DNA from: JAVJRN01 sp047635055
GTDB taxonomy: Bacteria > Bacteroidota > Bacteroidia > Cytophagales > Cyclobacteriaceae
Length of the DNA: 64,000 nt
Assembly: GCA_047635055.1 (NCBI GenBank)
Contig: JBLIIJ010000001.1
Span: forward strand, 1 to 64,000
Reading direction: 5' to 3'
Shown in pieces: positions 35,833 to 45,451 of this stretch. The notes beneath the pieces were generated by a model. The model did no database searches and was not told the origin of the DNA. It worked only from the letters and a program-made list of their open reading frames with translations. The position numbers and the translations under genes are program-made. Within the stretch, counting starts at the first letter, position 1. Each line of letters begins with the position of its first letter.

Positions 35833-36537
35833 ATGCTTTTAAAGACACAGCAAATACTTTCATTGCTACTCATGAGCGTATTACTATTGGCAACTTTAAA
35901 ATTGTCAGCGCAAAAGAACAAGGTAAACAAGGGTATAGCAGACCCAGTTGATTTTTTAATGGACGATTTGATAAGTCAAAAAAGCCATAATGCTGCTATT
36001 CTCGGAAACCCTAAAATTATAGATTCTCCTTATGGAGATGCTGTTTTATTTAATGGTATTGACGATGGGATATTTTTAGATTTTACGCCATTGCTTCACC
36101 TACAAGATTTTACGGTAGAAGTAATTATGCGACCGGATACCAATGGATTGGCAGAACAGCGATTTCTTCATCTTGGCGAAATGGTTGGTGATAGAATTAT
36201 GCTGGAAACAAGACTAACAAATGATGGCTTTTGGTATGTTGACGGTTTATTAGCGTCTGGTGGTTTTAGAGTGATTTTTATTGATCCGAAGAAACTTCAC
36301 CCACTAAATGAGTGGTATAATGTAGCCATGGTGAATAAAAATGGAAAGGTAGAATTATTCATTAATGGGAAATCTGAATTTAAGGGGGAACTTTCCTTTT
36401 CTCCTTTCAAAAAGGGAAAATCCTCCATTGGTGTTAGACAAAACAAAGTTTTTTGGTACAAAGGGGCGATCTACAAAATGAGAATTACCCCTAGGGCGCT
36501 AAAACCTTCGGGTTTGTTGCCGCTAAAAAACCAATAA
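35833..36537 (+). CDS. LamG/concanavalin-like exported protein
   Basis: A 234-residue protein with a signal peptide (LLLMSVLLLATLKLSAQ) and one laminin-G-like/concanavalin domain (about 60-220). The domain shows AVLFNGIDDGIFLDF, FTVEVIMRPD, LNEWYNVAMVNKNGKVELFINGK and a C-terminal YKGAIYKMRITPRAL. Such single domains in PULs bind glycans or have weak lyase/hydrolase relatives (DUF1961, PL7-like folds); no catalytic set is obvious. It stands alone, converging on the lyase operon at 36830. Confidence 0.75.
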   Translation: MLLKTQQILSLLLMSVLLLATLKLSAQKNKVNKGIADPVDFLMDDLISQKSHNAAILGNPKIIDSPYGDAVLFNGIDDGIFLDFTPLLHLQDFTVEVIMRPDTNGLAEQRFLHLGEMVGDRIMLETRLTNDGFWYVDGLLASGGFRVIFIDPKKLHPLNEWYNVAMVNKNGKVELFINGKSEFKGELSFSPFKKGKSSIGVRQNKVFWYKGAIYKMRITPRALKPSGLLPLKNQ

Positions 36538-36829
36538 ACAGACTTCATCAAAACATCAAATAGCATCACTGCAATTTTTATTTTTTAACTAAGGACTTGC
36601 GGTCGTGCTATCAAAACCAATAAGGAAACCCACTAAACCTAACCTACTTTCATAAACCTCCTCTAATGTCTAATATAGCTTTATTGATTGGACCATAACC
36701 CTAATCCTTTTATTCGGATCACTGAGTAATTGACGCCTACGTTGGAGTGTAAAATAATACCATTTTATCCTGACCTTACCGTCGTTAGAGGTAGTGAAGT
36801 TATTGCTACGCGTGCATCATCTGACCAGT

Positions 36830-38875
36830 TCAATTAGTTTTCAGTTCAAACTGATGGTTATTCTCTCTGTATTTGAGCGAGACGTTTACGTTCTGCTTGC
36901 CTATGGTCATTTTTAACGAATTGGCTATTGCCAGCGCTTCATTTCCATCTTTTACGGGGACAATAAGTGTAGCCACTTTTACAGTTTTTTTGTCTGACGT
37001 TACCTCCACATCGAAGTAGCGTAACCACTCAAAGGATTTTTTCCCATGAATAGGTTGATAGGCATGCTGCCCCGCATTTATTTCAACAGTATGATCTGCA
37101 ATAGGGATTAATGCCATAGTTCCTTCCTTGCCCTCCATTATGACATATTTGTCATGTATTTTGGTATTGGCACCACTATGAAATCTCACTTCCACTTTAG
37201 CGTTTGGTTTAGTAGCTGTTACTTCATCCAGCACCAGGGTAATGTTTGGCTTTTCCAAGGTGATGTGCCTGCGCCAAAGCGCGAGTTCTTTTTTGGGGTA
37301 AGCATTGGTTGGGTCCATCAATACATAATCTTGCTTCTCTGAAGTCTGGAAATCCAATACTTTACCTCCAATGTCAAAGTTAAAAGGCTGATCCTTCAGT
37401 TTGCCGGAAATCTGTTGCTCTCCATTTACTAGGACTGTATTGTGTCCTCCACTTGCAGATTGAGGATATGACCACCTGAGTTCATCAAAATATTCTTCGT
37501 CGTAATAGGGCTTGCCAGAATCTTTTAGGAAATCTTCGCCTTTCCAGAATAGAGTGAAATGTCCAATATCAAGATGTCCATGATGTGGATCGTCATTTTT
37601 TCCTGCTTTTCCTGCTATGGTGACTTTTTTAGGATCAGTAAAATCACTTCTCATCACCCACCAGTCAATCGTTCTAAAGTGTCTCGACGGATCTTTTGGC
37701 AGCTTAGGGTCTACCGTTGGTCTCGAAAAAATCAAATCCATATAATGATTTCCCGATCCCAAAATTTCTTTACGATACCATGCCCCCTCAGCACTCTTTG
37801 TTTCACTTACCAACAAATTGAAGAAATCGGTTCCTCCAATTCGTTTGTCTCCCGAATCTCCAAAGTTGATGGCTCTATTTGGTGGAACAAATAGATAGAT
37901 GGGAAATGAAACGGGATTGGCTTTCACTTTTTCATTTTCGAAAAGGTTGAATCTCTTATCAGTCACCTTGTTTAGTGCATATGCAAATAGTATTGACTTG
38001 TCCATGCCATATTTCCAATAACCACCGCCTTCTTGCCAACCGCCATCTACTCCTAGTTCGTTCATCATCCGGCTGATTCTGTTATATGATTCTGCTATAA
38101 CATCTGATAATTGAGGGTAATCTTTAATAAGCGACAGTGCGACCATACCAATGCCGCTATTACATACTCCTGTCCAGTTGCAACGATAGGAGGTAGCCCA
38201 CCAATGAAAATCATAGTCTCCACGAACAGGTGTTATTACTTTTTCCAATAAAGCTCCTTTAATTCGATCGCGCTGAGCTTTGTTCAACGCATCGTATGTC
38301 CAGTCATACACAAATGCCACAGACCGCCCTTTATTTGCACTACCAATATCTACATTGAAATTAACCTGATCTTCTGGAACATTCCAAGGCCAAACTCGAT
38401 TGTAAATAATGTCAAATTCATGTGCCTGAATGATCCATACTGGCATCTTGCATACCACTTCTATAAACTCATAGGATTTTAAAGCATATTTTTTTTCACC
38501 TGTTACTTGGTACACAAAGGCTAGTTTTTCTGCATTGCTGGTATACAAGCTAAGCTTTCGCCCATATTCATTTTCTAGATCAGCCTCCGTCCATCCAGCC
38601 CTGACGTTTGTAGTCCTTGCTGGAATCGTAGGATCAACTGGTTGATATAGTAGCATATTAGCTTCGGCGAGCAACCGATCCATAATGGTCTGGCTCTCCG
38701 GATCGTTCTCGATTCGATCAAGGATATAAGGCTTATCTTTTTTATTAAACAGAAGATAAGGATGCTCAAGGTTTTTTTGAGTGATTATGTTTTGAACATC
38801 TTCTTTGGTAATATCCTGACTTTGAGCCTGTAGGCAACCAAAAATAATCAGACATGCAAAGAGATAGGGCTTCAT
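36830..38875 (-). CDS. Heparinase II/III-type polysaccharide lyase (681 aa)
   Basis: An exported lyase (signal FACLIIFGCLQAQS) with an alpha-toroid (about 40-380). The toroid includes WWATSYRCNWTGVCNSGIG, with Asn233 in a position typical of heparinase-fold lyases. A beta-sandwich begins near 400 with DDPHHGHLDIGHFTLFW (His431, His432, His434) and SASGGHNTVLVNGEQQ. This matches PL12/PL15/PL17/PL21-like architectures; the exact family is open. It is the last gene of a five-gene - strand operon (lyase, SASA, GH88, KdgF-like, lyase). Its ATG overlaps the cupin stop by four bases. Confidence 0.87.
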   Translation of the reverse strand: MKPYLFACLIIFGCLQAQSQDITKEDVQNIITQKNLEHPYLLFNKKDKPYILDRIENDPESQTIMDRLLAEANMLLYQPVDPTIPARTTNVRAGWTEADLENEYGRKLSLYTSNAEKLAFVYQVTGEKKYALKSYEFIEVVCKMPVWIIQAHEFDIIYNRVWPWNVPEDQVNFNVDIGSANKGRSVAFVYDWTYDALNKAQRDRIKGALLEKVITPVRGDYDFHWWATSYRCNWTGVCNSGIGMVALSLIKDYPQLSDVIAESYNRISRMMNELGVDGGWQEGGGYWKYGMDKSILFAYALNKVTDKRFNLFENEKVKANPVSFPIYLFVPPNRAINFGDSGDKRIGGTDFFNLLVSETKSAEGAWYRKEILGSGNHYMDLIFSRPTVDPKLPKDPSRHFRTIDWWVMRSDFTDPKKVTIAGKAGKNDDPHHGHLDIGHFTLFWKGEDFLKDSGKPYYDEEYFDELRWSYPQSASGGHNTVLVNGEQQISGKLKDQPFNFDIGGKVLDFQTSEKQDYVLMDPTNAYPKKELALWRRHITLEKPNITLVLDEVTATKPNAKVEVRFHSGANTKIHDKYVIMEGKEGTMALIPIADHTVEINAGQHAYQPIHGKKSFEWLRYFDVEVTSDKKTVKVATLIVPVKDGNEALAIANSLKMTIGKQNVNVSLKYRENNHQFELKTN

Positions 38876-39216
38876 GATTTAGCTAAAAATTCCTCTCTAA
38901 TAGGACTGAAGCTATCCACCAATCGGACATGTGGCGTCAAAATTTTAACGGTATGTTTTTTTCCTGAAGGAGCAGCAAACATATCACCCGCTTTTAGGTG
39001 CTGATCTTCCTCATCTTCACAATAGAAAATAATTTCTCCAGCAGCTACATAGGAGGTTTGTACGTGAGGATGGGAATGCGGCGGTTCTGGTTTTTCCCAT
39101 GGCCCATCCGTAAAGTCGAGGACCACAGTCATTAAGTCTCCTGTATATATGATTTTTCTTTCCAACCCTTCTCGTACTATTTCAGGTTGCGTTTCATTGA
39201 ATTTTAATACTGGCAT
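38872..39216 (-). CDS. kdgF: KdgF-like cupin, unsaturated uronate linearisation
   Basis: This 114-residue cytoplasmic cupin has the KdgF metal set in PPHSHPHVQTSYV (His47, His49, Gln53) plus His88 in GKKHTV. The typical C-terminus VRLVDSFSPIREEFL is present. KdgF opens the ring of 4,5-unsaturated uronates to 4-deoxy-L-threo-5-hexosulose-type keto uronates, the step after lyase plus unsaturated glucuronyl hydrolase. Its neighbours are exactly these: GH88 upstream (37 bases) and a lyase downstream (overlap). No signal peptide is present, so it should act inside the cell. Confidence 0.8.
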   Translation of the reverse strand: MPVLKFNETQPEIVREGLERKIIYTGDLMTVVLDFTDGPWEKPEPPHSHPHVQTSYVAAGEIIFYCEDEEDQHLKAGDMFAAPSGKKHTVKILTPHVRLVDSFSPIREEFLAKS

Positions 39217-39253
39217 GAGTTTCGGAGTTTTGTGTGGTCACTTAATTAACATA

Positions 39254-40441
39254 CTATTTATCAAATGTCAATTTTCGAAGATTAGCTTCCAGAAAATAGT
39301 AATCAGCATAGACAATGGGTACATCGACTTCAGAGTCCATCGGTTTACTTCCCACGCTATGCAGTAAAATAAAATTGTTATTTTGACCAATAATCGCTCG
39401 GTATGCGGGCGAAGAAAGACTTTCTAATATTTTATTCGCAGCATGAAGGTATCGATCCTTTTTTTCCCCGGCATAAGAGCTGAGCTCATATAGCGCTGAG
39501 CTTATAACTGCCGCCGCAGAAGCATCTCTTGGCTCATTGGGAATTCCTGGGGCATTAAAATCCCAGTATGGCACCATATTCTTAGGCATGTTAGGATGGT
39601 TGAGGATATATTCGGCAATCTTAGTGGCTTGGTTAAGAAATCGTTCGTCTCCTGTTTCCCGATACATCAAAGTATATCCATATAATCCCCAAGCCTGACC
39701 TCTAGACCATGCTGACTCATGAGCGTAACCTTGATGGGTATGTTTGTCTAGTACATTCCCTGTTAATGTGTCGTAGTTAACCACATGATAAGAGCTATTA
39801 TCTTCTCTGAAATGGTTTTTCATCGTGGTTTCGGCATGTGATACGGCTATGTCGTAGAACGTGGAATCGCCACTCGCTTTTGTAGCCCAGAATAGCAGTT
39901 CAAGGTTCATCATATTATCTATGATGACAGGGAATTGCCATTTGTCCGAATTGTGATCCCATGATCGGATACATCCTAGCTTTGGGTTAAATCGTGTAAT
40001 TAGTGTTTTTGCACTTTGAAGTAGAATTTCCTTGAATGCAGGATCTCCGGTGAGTCTAAGTCCATTTCCGTAACTGCAATACATTTTGAAACCCATGTCA
40101 TGAGTTTGTCCATTGTATTGCTGATCTTCAATATTACTGGTGAACTGAGTTGCAGCTTTTTTCCATTTATCTTCCTTGGTATATTCATAGAGGTACCAGA
40201 GGTTTCCTGGGAAAAATCCACTGGTCCAGCTTTTCGATTTTACCAATCGGAGGCTCCCGTCGGGTTCCGTGTTTCGAGGATTTAATTTAGAATCTCCAAG
40301 AGCTTCTAATGCCAGTGACAACTGCTCCGAGGCAAATTGAAAATTCTCAGTCACAGGATCCTGAGTTACTAGTTTGTTCTGAGAAGGCGCGCTACAGGCA
40401 GCCATAAAAACGAGGAGAATTAGCGGTTTTATATTATTCAT
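39254..40441 (-). CDS. GH88 unsaturated glucuronyl hydrolase, lipoprotein
   Basis: ATG 40441 gives a lipoprotein signal (LILLVFMAACS); the TTG at 40453 is less likely. The (alpha/alpha)6 barrel keeps the GH88 pair Asp115 (THDMGF) and Asp175 (IIDNMMNLELL). These are spaced 60 residues apart, as in characterised enzymes (Asp88/Asp149 in the Bacillus enzyme). WTSGFFPGNLWYLYE, SAWSRGQAWGLYGY and PYWDFNAP ... RDASAAAVISSALYELS are further family blocks. It hydrates the double bond made by lyases and releases the unsaturated glucuronate that KdgF then opens. This is good evidence that the substrate contains glucuronate or a similar hexuronate. Confidence 0.93.
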   Translation of the reverse strand: MNNIKPLILLVFMAACSAPSQNKLVTQDPVTENFQFASEQLSLALEALGDSKLNPRNTEPDGSLRLVKSKSWTSGFFPGNLWYLYEYTKEDKWKKAATQFTSNIEDQQYNGQTHDMGFKMYCSYGNGLRLTGDPAFKEILLQSAKTLITRFNPKLGCIRSWDHNSDKWQFPVIIDNMMNLELLFWATKASGDSTFYDIAVSHAETTMKNHFREDNSSYHVVNYDTLTGNVLDKHTHQGYAHESAWSRGQAWGLYGYTLMYRETGDERFLNQATKIAEYILNHPNMPKNMVPYWDFNAPGIPNEPRDASAAAVISSALYELSSYAGEKKDRYLHAANKILESLSSPAYRAIIGQNNNFILLHSVGSKPMDSEVDVPIVYADYYFLEANLRKLTFDK

Positions 40442-40561
40442 AGTTACTGACAAATTGTGAGTCTGTTTTGAGGTGACTTCTTATGTTTTTATTTGTACCT
40501 GTTTGTAATCCATAGACAGACAGTCGATTGATAGGGTGCATCAGATCAGCTTCGATTCCAA

Positions 40562-42031
40562 TTAGTTATCTTCTTTGTTCCTTTCAGCCGTTTTCCAATC
40601 ATCCGTTCTGAAGCTAGAAGCGGGCAATAGGTTTGTGTCGAAAAGGCTCCCCATCGTCCAATTGCTCCAACCGTACCTTACTGCAACAGGTCGGGATACC
40701 GATGCACTTTTTACTAGCAAAGTAGTGCCTCTATCTAAAAGGATAGCTTCAGCAGGATAGAAAATTTTATCTTCTCCTGCTATTTCAAAATTCTGAAGTC
40801 CATTTGGGGAGTAGAGACCATTTTCAGCAAAGCTGAATTCCACAATGACTGAATCATTTTTCACTTCATGAGACTTATAAATGGGTCCTGTACAGTCAAT
40901 CATCGGATAGCCGTAGGTTTTATTCAGTGCATTGTAGAACAAACGATCACCAACTTCTTTTTTCTTAGGAGGGTGAATGTTGAGTTCTTCTCCCAAGTCC
41001 ATCGTGACAACCATACCTGAATTTGGGGTACTTCCTAAAGCTGTAAGCTGCGCCTCTCTCAAAAAGGCAGTGTTAGCAGGTGACGAGAAGGCCTCCTGAT
41101 TTCTGTAGTTATATGGAGCGATTTGGACGTAATAAAATGGAAAATCTCCCAAATCCCATCGAGTTCTCCAATCCTTTACCATCGCAGGGAATAGCTTGCT
41201 GTAGCGTTCAGGCTCATTGCGGTTAGATTCTCCTTGGTACCAAATAGCCCCTTGGATGGTGTAATTAAACAAGGGGTTTATCATTGCATTGAAAAGCATT
41301 GTAGGGGTTTTTCGAGCATCTCGTGGTTCCTTGAGTTGAATGCTTTCAAGATCAAAATCTTCGTATTCACTAATAACCTCTTCGCTCATCCAGGCTTGTA
41401 TACCACTTCCTCCCCAAGAAGTGTGAATTAGTCCTACAGGCACATCTAGCACTTTCTGCAGCTGGCTTCCAAAGAAATAGGCCACTGCACTGAAACCTGC
41501 TACTGCATTTGGATTGGACGCTTCCCATGATTGTACTTTATCCAACGTCTCTTCTGGTATTTTAGAGCCAGCTCTTTCAACGGTAAATAACCGTAGGTTG
41601 GGATTATTCGAATGTGAGATTGTTTCTAATGCTTTAAAAGTCGGTTCTCCCTTTCCACCAATAAAGCTTCTTTCCATATTAGATTGGCCAGAGCAGATCC
41701 AAACTTCACCAAACAAGACATCTTCAAGTATTAGCTGCGATGTGCGGTCCTTGATTTCTATGGTCTGTGGTTCTTTGCTATTTGTGGTGGGTATTTCAAC
41801 GAGCCATTTCCCATTCTTTTCAATTTTTGTAACAATCGGTTCTTCTAGCCAAGAAGCGGTTATGGATATTTGGTTCTTTTCGGTTGACCATCCCCAGAGC
41901 TTCACAGTGGTGTTTCGTTGTAGGACCATGTGAGATGAAATGATTTTTGGAAGCCTGATCTCAGCGTACGAAGTGGATTGGGTAATAAGTTGTATAAATA
42001 GGAGGAGGATACTTCGTTGTAATAGCTTCAT
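40562..42031 (-). CDS. SASA-type carbohydrate esterase
   Basis: The 489-residue exported esterase (signal LLLFIQLITQSTSYAE) has the SASA blocks: ICSGQSNMERS with nucleophile Ser117, AIWYQGESN, and LNIHPPKKKEVGDRL near the C-terminus. It lacks the jelly-roll insert present in the 670-residue relative at 5170, which explains its shorter length. The gene follows the alginate-lyase-fold gene after four bases. It probably removes acetyl groups from the uronate polysaccharide or its oligosaccharides. Confidence 0.9.
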   Translation of the reverse strand: MKLLQRSILLLFIQLITQSTSYAEIRLPKIISSHMVLQRNTTVKLWGWSTEKNQISITASWLEEPIVTKIEKNGKWLVEIPTTNSKEPQTIEIKDRTSQLILEDVLFGEVWICSGQSNMERSFIGGKGEPTFKALETISHSNNPNLRLFTVERAGSKIPEETLDKVQSWEASNPNAVAGFSAVAYFFGSQLQKVLDVPVGLIHTSWGGSGIQAWMSEEVISEYEDFDLESIQLKEPRDARKTPTMLFNAMINPLFNYTIQGAIWYQGESNRNEPERYSKLFPAMVKDWRTRWDLGDFPFYYVQIAPYNYRNQEAFSSPANTAFLREAQLTALGSTPNSGMVVTMDLGEELNIHPPKKKEVGDRLFYNALNKTYGYPMIDCTGPIYKSHEVKNDSVIVEFSFAENGLYSPNGLQNFEIAGEDKIFYPAEAILLDRGTTLLVKSASVSRPVAVRYGWSNWTMGSLFDTNLLPASSFRTDDWKTAERNKEDN

Positions 42032-42035
42032 TGGA

Positions 42036-43226
42036 TTATTTATTTATTTGAGTCAATCGAGCTAGCCATATTATTGGGCTCTTGTTTGCCAAGGTTCTTC
42101 TTATTTCATATTCCTGTAGGAAGTGTTTATTTTCTTTCCATAGTCCGAAATAAAATTCATCATGCTGTTGGACTGCTCCAAACAAATAAGACGGATGGGC
42201 AACCGGCCAATTGTCCCAATACTGTAAATCCGGTGATTTCGGCCATTTGCTTTTATTTTCTACATAAGGAGCCATAAATACCAACGCTTTATTTACTGAT
42301 TTACCATCGGTTTCGTAAGACCACAGATTATCTTCTTTGCTCGATAAAGTCAGACAGGTCATCGCCATTGCATCAAGATTGAACAAGGAATAGCTATAGG
42401 GTTTGGTTCTTCCTAATTCTTCAGGGAAACTTCCGTCGAAAGCCATTTGGCTGGGTAAAAGATTTGTTTTGAAGTTTTCTAAGCAGAATTTTTTCACTTC
42501 CTCATTTCCTACGAAATCAGCATAAACTGCCACTTGGGCGTTCCACCAAGTCGCATGGTTGTTTTTCCGATCACGTTCTCCAAGTCCGTAAGGATGAGTC
42601 GTTAGCCAATTCACCAATTCAGAAAACCAGTCCTTGTATTGCAAAAGTGGGGTGTCCTCAATTAATCCTTCTTTTTCCAAAACGATTAGCGATTGAGCCA
42701 CATCCATAAAATGAATAGCATCAATGATCCCAATGTCCCGTCCTGTGTGTCTTCCTTTTATTGCTTGGGAATAAAGCAAATTAGGATTCATCTTCGTCGC
42801 GTCATCAATAAACCAAGCTTTGCAGTGCCTCAAAGCTGCTTCAGCGTATTTCTTGTTCTGAGTAATCAGGTATGCGGATGTTAAGTTTCCGACAGTTTCA
42901 CTGAACCGCATCAGTGATTCTCGATGGGCAATAAAGTTATCTGGATTAGTAAGTCCGTCTTTTTGAATATATGGAGCATCTAGATCCTCAAGGTCCGGCC
43001 ACCAATAGTCACCTTCAGAGTAGAAATCATTTAGCCCGCCTACACTTCTCTCACAGCTATCGGTGGTTACGGTGATTGGGCGTAAACTGAGATTGCTTTC
43101 GGCCTGTTGAAGAACTGCATCCTTTAATACTGAGATTGCTCGGTCTTCATAGGTTTGTTGTGGAGCGGTACAGCTTATTAGGCTAATCAGCAAGCATGTA
43201 CTAATGATGATAAATTGGTGTCTCAT
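42036..43226 (-). CDS. Alginate-lyase-fold polysaccharide lyase, lipoprotein
   Basis: ATG 43226 starts a lipoprotein signal (STCLLISLISC, Cys19); the GTG at 43247 is rejected. The single (alpha/alpha) domain of the PF05426 type carries DYWWPDLEDLDAPYI (73-87), MNPNLLYSQAIKG and KNNHATWWNAQV (Asn222-Asn223-His224). These correspond to the lyase half of the sulfatase-lyase fusion at 23355-26015. Related PL38 enzymes cleave glucuronan. It is the first gene of the lyase operon that ends at 36830. Confidence 0.87.
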   Translation of the reverse strand: MRHQFIIISTCLLISLISCTAPQQTYEDRAISVLKDAVLQQAESNLSLRPITVTTDSCERSVGGLNDFYSEGDYWWPDLEDLDAPYIQKDGLTNPDNFIAHRESLMRFSETVGNLTSAYLITQNKKYAEAALRHCKAWFIDDATKMNPNLLYSQAIKGRHTGRDIGIIDAIHFMDVAQSLIVLEKEGLIEDTPLLQYKDWFSELVNWLTTHPYGLGERDRKNNHATWWNAQVAVYADFVGNEEVKKFCLENFKTNLLPSQMAFDGSFPEELGRTKPYSYSLFNLDAMAMTCLTLSSKEDNLWSYETDGKSVNKALVFMAPYVENKSKWPKSPDLQYWDNWPVAHPSYLFGAVQQHDEFYFGLWKENKHFLQEYEIRRTLANKSPIIWLARLTQINK

Positions 43227-43987
43227 TTGCGTGGGTTCGTGATTCACACACTAATGTCGACTCATTACTGAAGAGTTTCAAAAAATATTAAGGTTGATCT
43301 GCTGTGTTAGACGCCAGTACGCATATTATAGACTGTTGTACTCGTTTCAGTCTGTACAAACTACCATAGCAGATAATCAGTAGGACTGATAATCCGGTTT
43401 TTATCTTGATTATACGATTTAGTTAAGGTTCACGTGTGTCAGCATTTGGTTGGTAGATGCGCGCTGATTTTAAATCCCCAAACAGGAATAATAATGGATC
43501 AAAATTCCACAATTCAATCAAGAATACTATAAACTCAATACTGTTACAAAAAAGCACTAAGCCCCACTCTTTTCCATAGCGCGAGATAATTCATCAAACA
43601 ATCCGGAAGACGGGTTTCTATCACAATTTGATACTGTAGAGGCAACAGAAGGAGCTTAAAACCAAAGGATAAATACAATTAGAGATATCCGAAAGTCGTA
43701 ATCTTAATTAAAAACACTTATCCACACCTTTTTTAGATTTTTGGAACGCAAATGGGCGCTACCTTGGCTCAAAAGCTTAGAATGTAACTTAATGATGTAC
43801 GATATAGGTTTTGTGAATCAATATATCGAACATTAAATGGGGGCAGAGCTTTCTGGTACCTCGGAATTAGCGATTAATACCTATGAGATAAACGTAAATT
43901 TTAATTGAAAAAAGTTCTAGGTTAATGGCTGAATTCTACGCGATGGAAACAGGATCAGGTGATTAGTTCAATTAACCTTTAAAACCA
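43227..43987. other. Divergent intergenic region between the lyase operon and a sulfatase
   Basis: The 761 bases contain no convincing frame. One good operator/promoter faces the sulfatase (43714-43767). I could not find a matching copy facing the lyase operon on the - strand, so that promoter may differ or be too degenerate to see by eye. Confidence 0.5.
43714..43767 (+). promoter_or_regulatory. Operator/promoter copy A (sulfatase)
   Basis: Half-sites ACACTTAT (43714-43721) and AGATTTTT (43735-43742) are 21 bases apart with a T6 tract before the second. The -7 box TACCTTGG (43760-43767) starts 25 bases after the second half-site begins. The spacer after the half-site contains AAATGGG, also present in copy D. 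A leader of about 215 bases precedes ATG 43988. Confidence 0.7.
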
Positions 43988-45451
43988 ATGATAATGATGA
44001 GACACTGTTTCAGAGCCATTGCTTTTTGCTTGGTCATCCTATTTTTTACCAGTTGCACTTCCACTAAAAAGTCAGAAGGCAAAGAAGTTGAATCAACTCA
44101 AAGGCCCAACATCCTCTTTCTTGCTGTAGATGATCTACGCCCTGAGCTAAATACCTATGGGGCAAGTCATATCAAATCGCCAGCTATTGACAAACTGGCT
44201 TCCCAAAGTTTGGTTTTCGATAGAGCATATTGCAATGTGCCTGTTTGTGGAGCATCGAGAGCAAGTTTACTGTCAGGCGTTCGCCCTGGCCGCCACCGCT
44301 TTTTGGGCTATAGTACCAAGCTTGACGAAGATTATCCCGGACTTACCTCTTTGCCTAAGTATTTCAAAAACAATGGGTACACCACAGTTTCTAATGGAAA
44401 AATCTATCACCACAAAGGAGATGATGCAGCTGCATGGAGCGAAATATGGAAAGCAGGGAATAAACTTTCGCCCAGAGATTATCTATTGCCCGAAAACGTA
44501 GCATTAGATAATGGGACTGGAACAAGAGGTGCTCCTTTCGAAAAAGCCGATGTAGCTGATTCGGCTTACTTTGATGGAAAAATAGCCGAAAGAACGATTA
44601 GTGATCTTGAAAAATTAAAAGTGGATGGCAAGCCATTTTTCTTGGCGGCAGGTTTTCTTAAACCACATTTGCCATTCAATGCCCCTAGCAAGTATTGGGA
44701 CTTGTACGATTCGATAAAAATTTCTTTGCCCCAAAACTATACACAGCCTGAAAGCACTCCTGATCTCGCCTTCCACAATTTTGGGGAGCTCAGGAATTAT
44801 TCTGGTGTACCCAATAAAGGGCCTGTTTCCGACGAGCTTGCCAAAAAACTGATGCATGGCTACTATGCTAGCGTAAGCTACACCGATGCTCAAATAGGGA
44901 AAGTCTTGGAAGCATTGGAGGAATTGGGACTAGCCAAAAACACGATTGTGATTCTTTGGGGAGACCATGGCTGGAACTTGGGCGACCACCAAATGTGGTG
45001 CAAGCACTGCAATTTTGAATCGTCCCTTCATGTGCCTATGATGATAAAAGTCCCTGGTGAAACCACTGGACTACATAGCCAAGCCATTACTGAATACATC
45101 GATGTTTACCCAAGCCTTTGCGAACTGGCTGGTTTGCCCATCCCGAGCCATACCGATGGTGATAGCTTTGTGCCGTTGATAGAGGGGAAAACCAGGGAAA
45201 AGGACTTTGCTATCTCCAAATACTTTGATGGCGTCACTTTGGTGAAAGGTGATATGTTTTATACTGAATGGCTTGATAAGAACGACCAAATGAAAGGCAG
45301 GATGCTCTTTGACCGCTCCACCGACCCACTGGAACTGAACAACCTTGCTGAAAAGCCTGAATTTGCTGTAAAAGCAAAGGAGCTAAGCGAATTGCTCCAC
45401 CAAAACTGGGGCGAAGATTTTTTCTTGGATAGGAGGAAGAAAGTGGAGTAG
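43988..45451 (+). CDS. Type I sulfatase (S1 family), lipoprotein
   Basis: The 487-residue sulfatase is lipid-anchored (LFFTSC, Cys23). It has Asp48-Asp49 (FLAVDDLRPELNTYG), the formylglycine motif Cys87-G-A-S-Arg91, GFLKPHLPFNAP, and GDHGWNLGDHQMWCKHCNFE. It is clearly related to the sulfatase half of the fusion at 23355-26015 (shared NFGELR-type block, YYASVSY[TA]DAQ[IL]G and GDH[GQ]). It therefore probably attacks the same or a similar sulfate position (S1_7-like). It is a single-gene unit under operator copy A. Confidence 0.92.
   Translation: MIMMRHCFRAIAFCLVILFFTSCTSTKKSEGKEVESTQRPNILFLAVDDLRPELNTYGASHIKSPAIDKLASQSLVFDRAYCNVPVCGASRASLLSGVRPGRHRFLGYSTKLDEDYPGLTSLPKYFKNNGYTTVSNGKIYHHKGDDAAAWSEIWKAGNKLSPRDYLLPENVALDNGTGTRGAPFEKADVADSAYFDGKIAERTISDLEKLKVDGKPFFLAAGFLKPHLPFNAPSKYWDLYDSIKISLPQNYTQPESTPDLAFHNFGELRNYSGVPNKGPVSDELAKKLMHGYYASVSYTDAQIGKVLEALEELGLAKNTIVILWGDHGWNLGDHQMWCKHCNFESSLHVPMMIKVPGETTGLHSQAITEYIDVYPSLCELAGLPIPSHTDGDSFVPLIEGKTREKDFAISKYFDGVTLVKGDMFYTEWLDKNDQMKGRMLFDRSTDPLELNNLAEKPEFAVKAKELSELLHQNWGEDFFLDRRKKVE

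Noticed and set aside
35833..36537. Active polysaccharide lyase or hydrolase in the LamG-like protein
   Set aside because: The fold is recognisable but no catalytic residue set can be identified.
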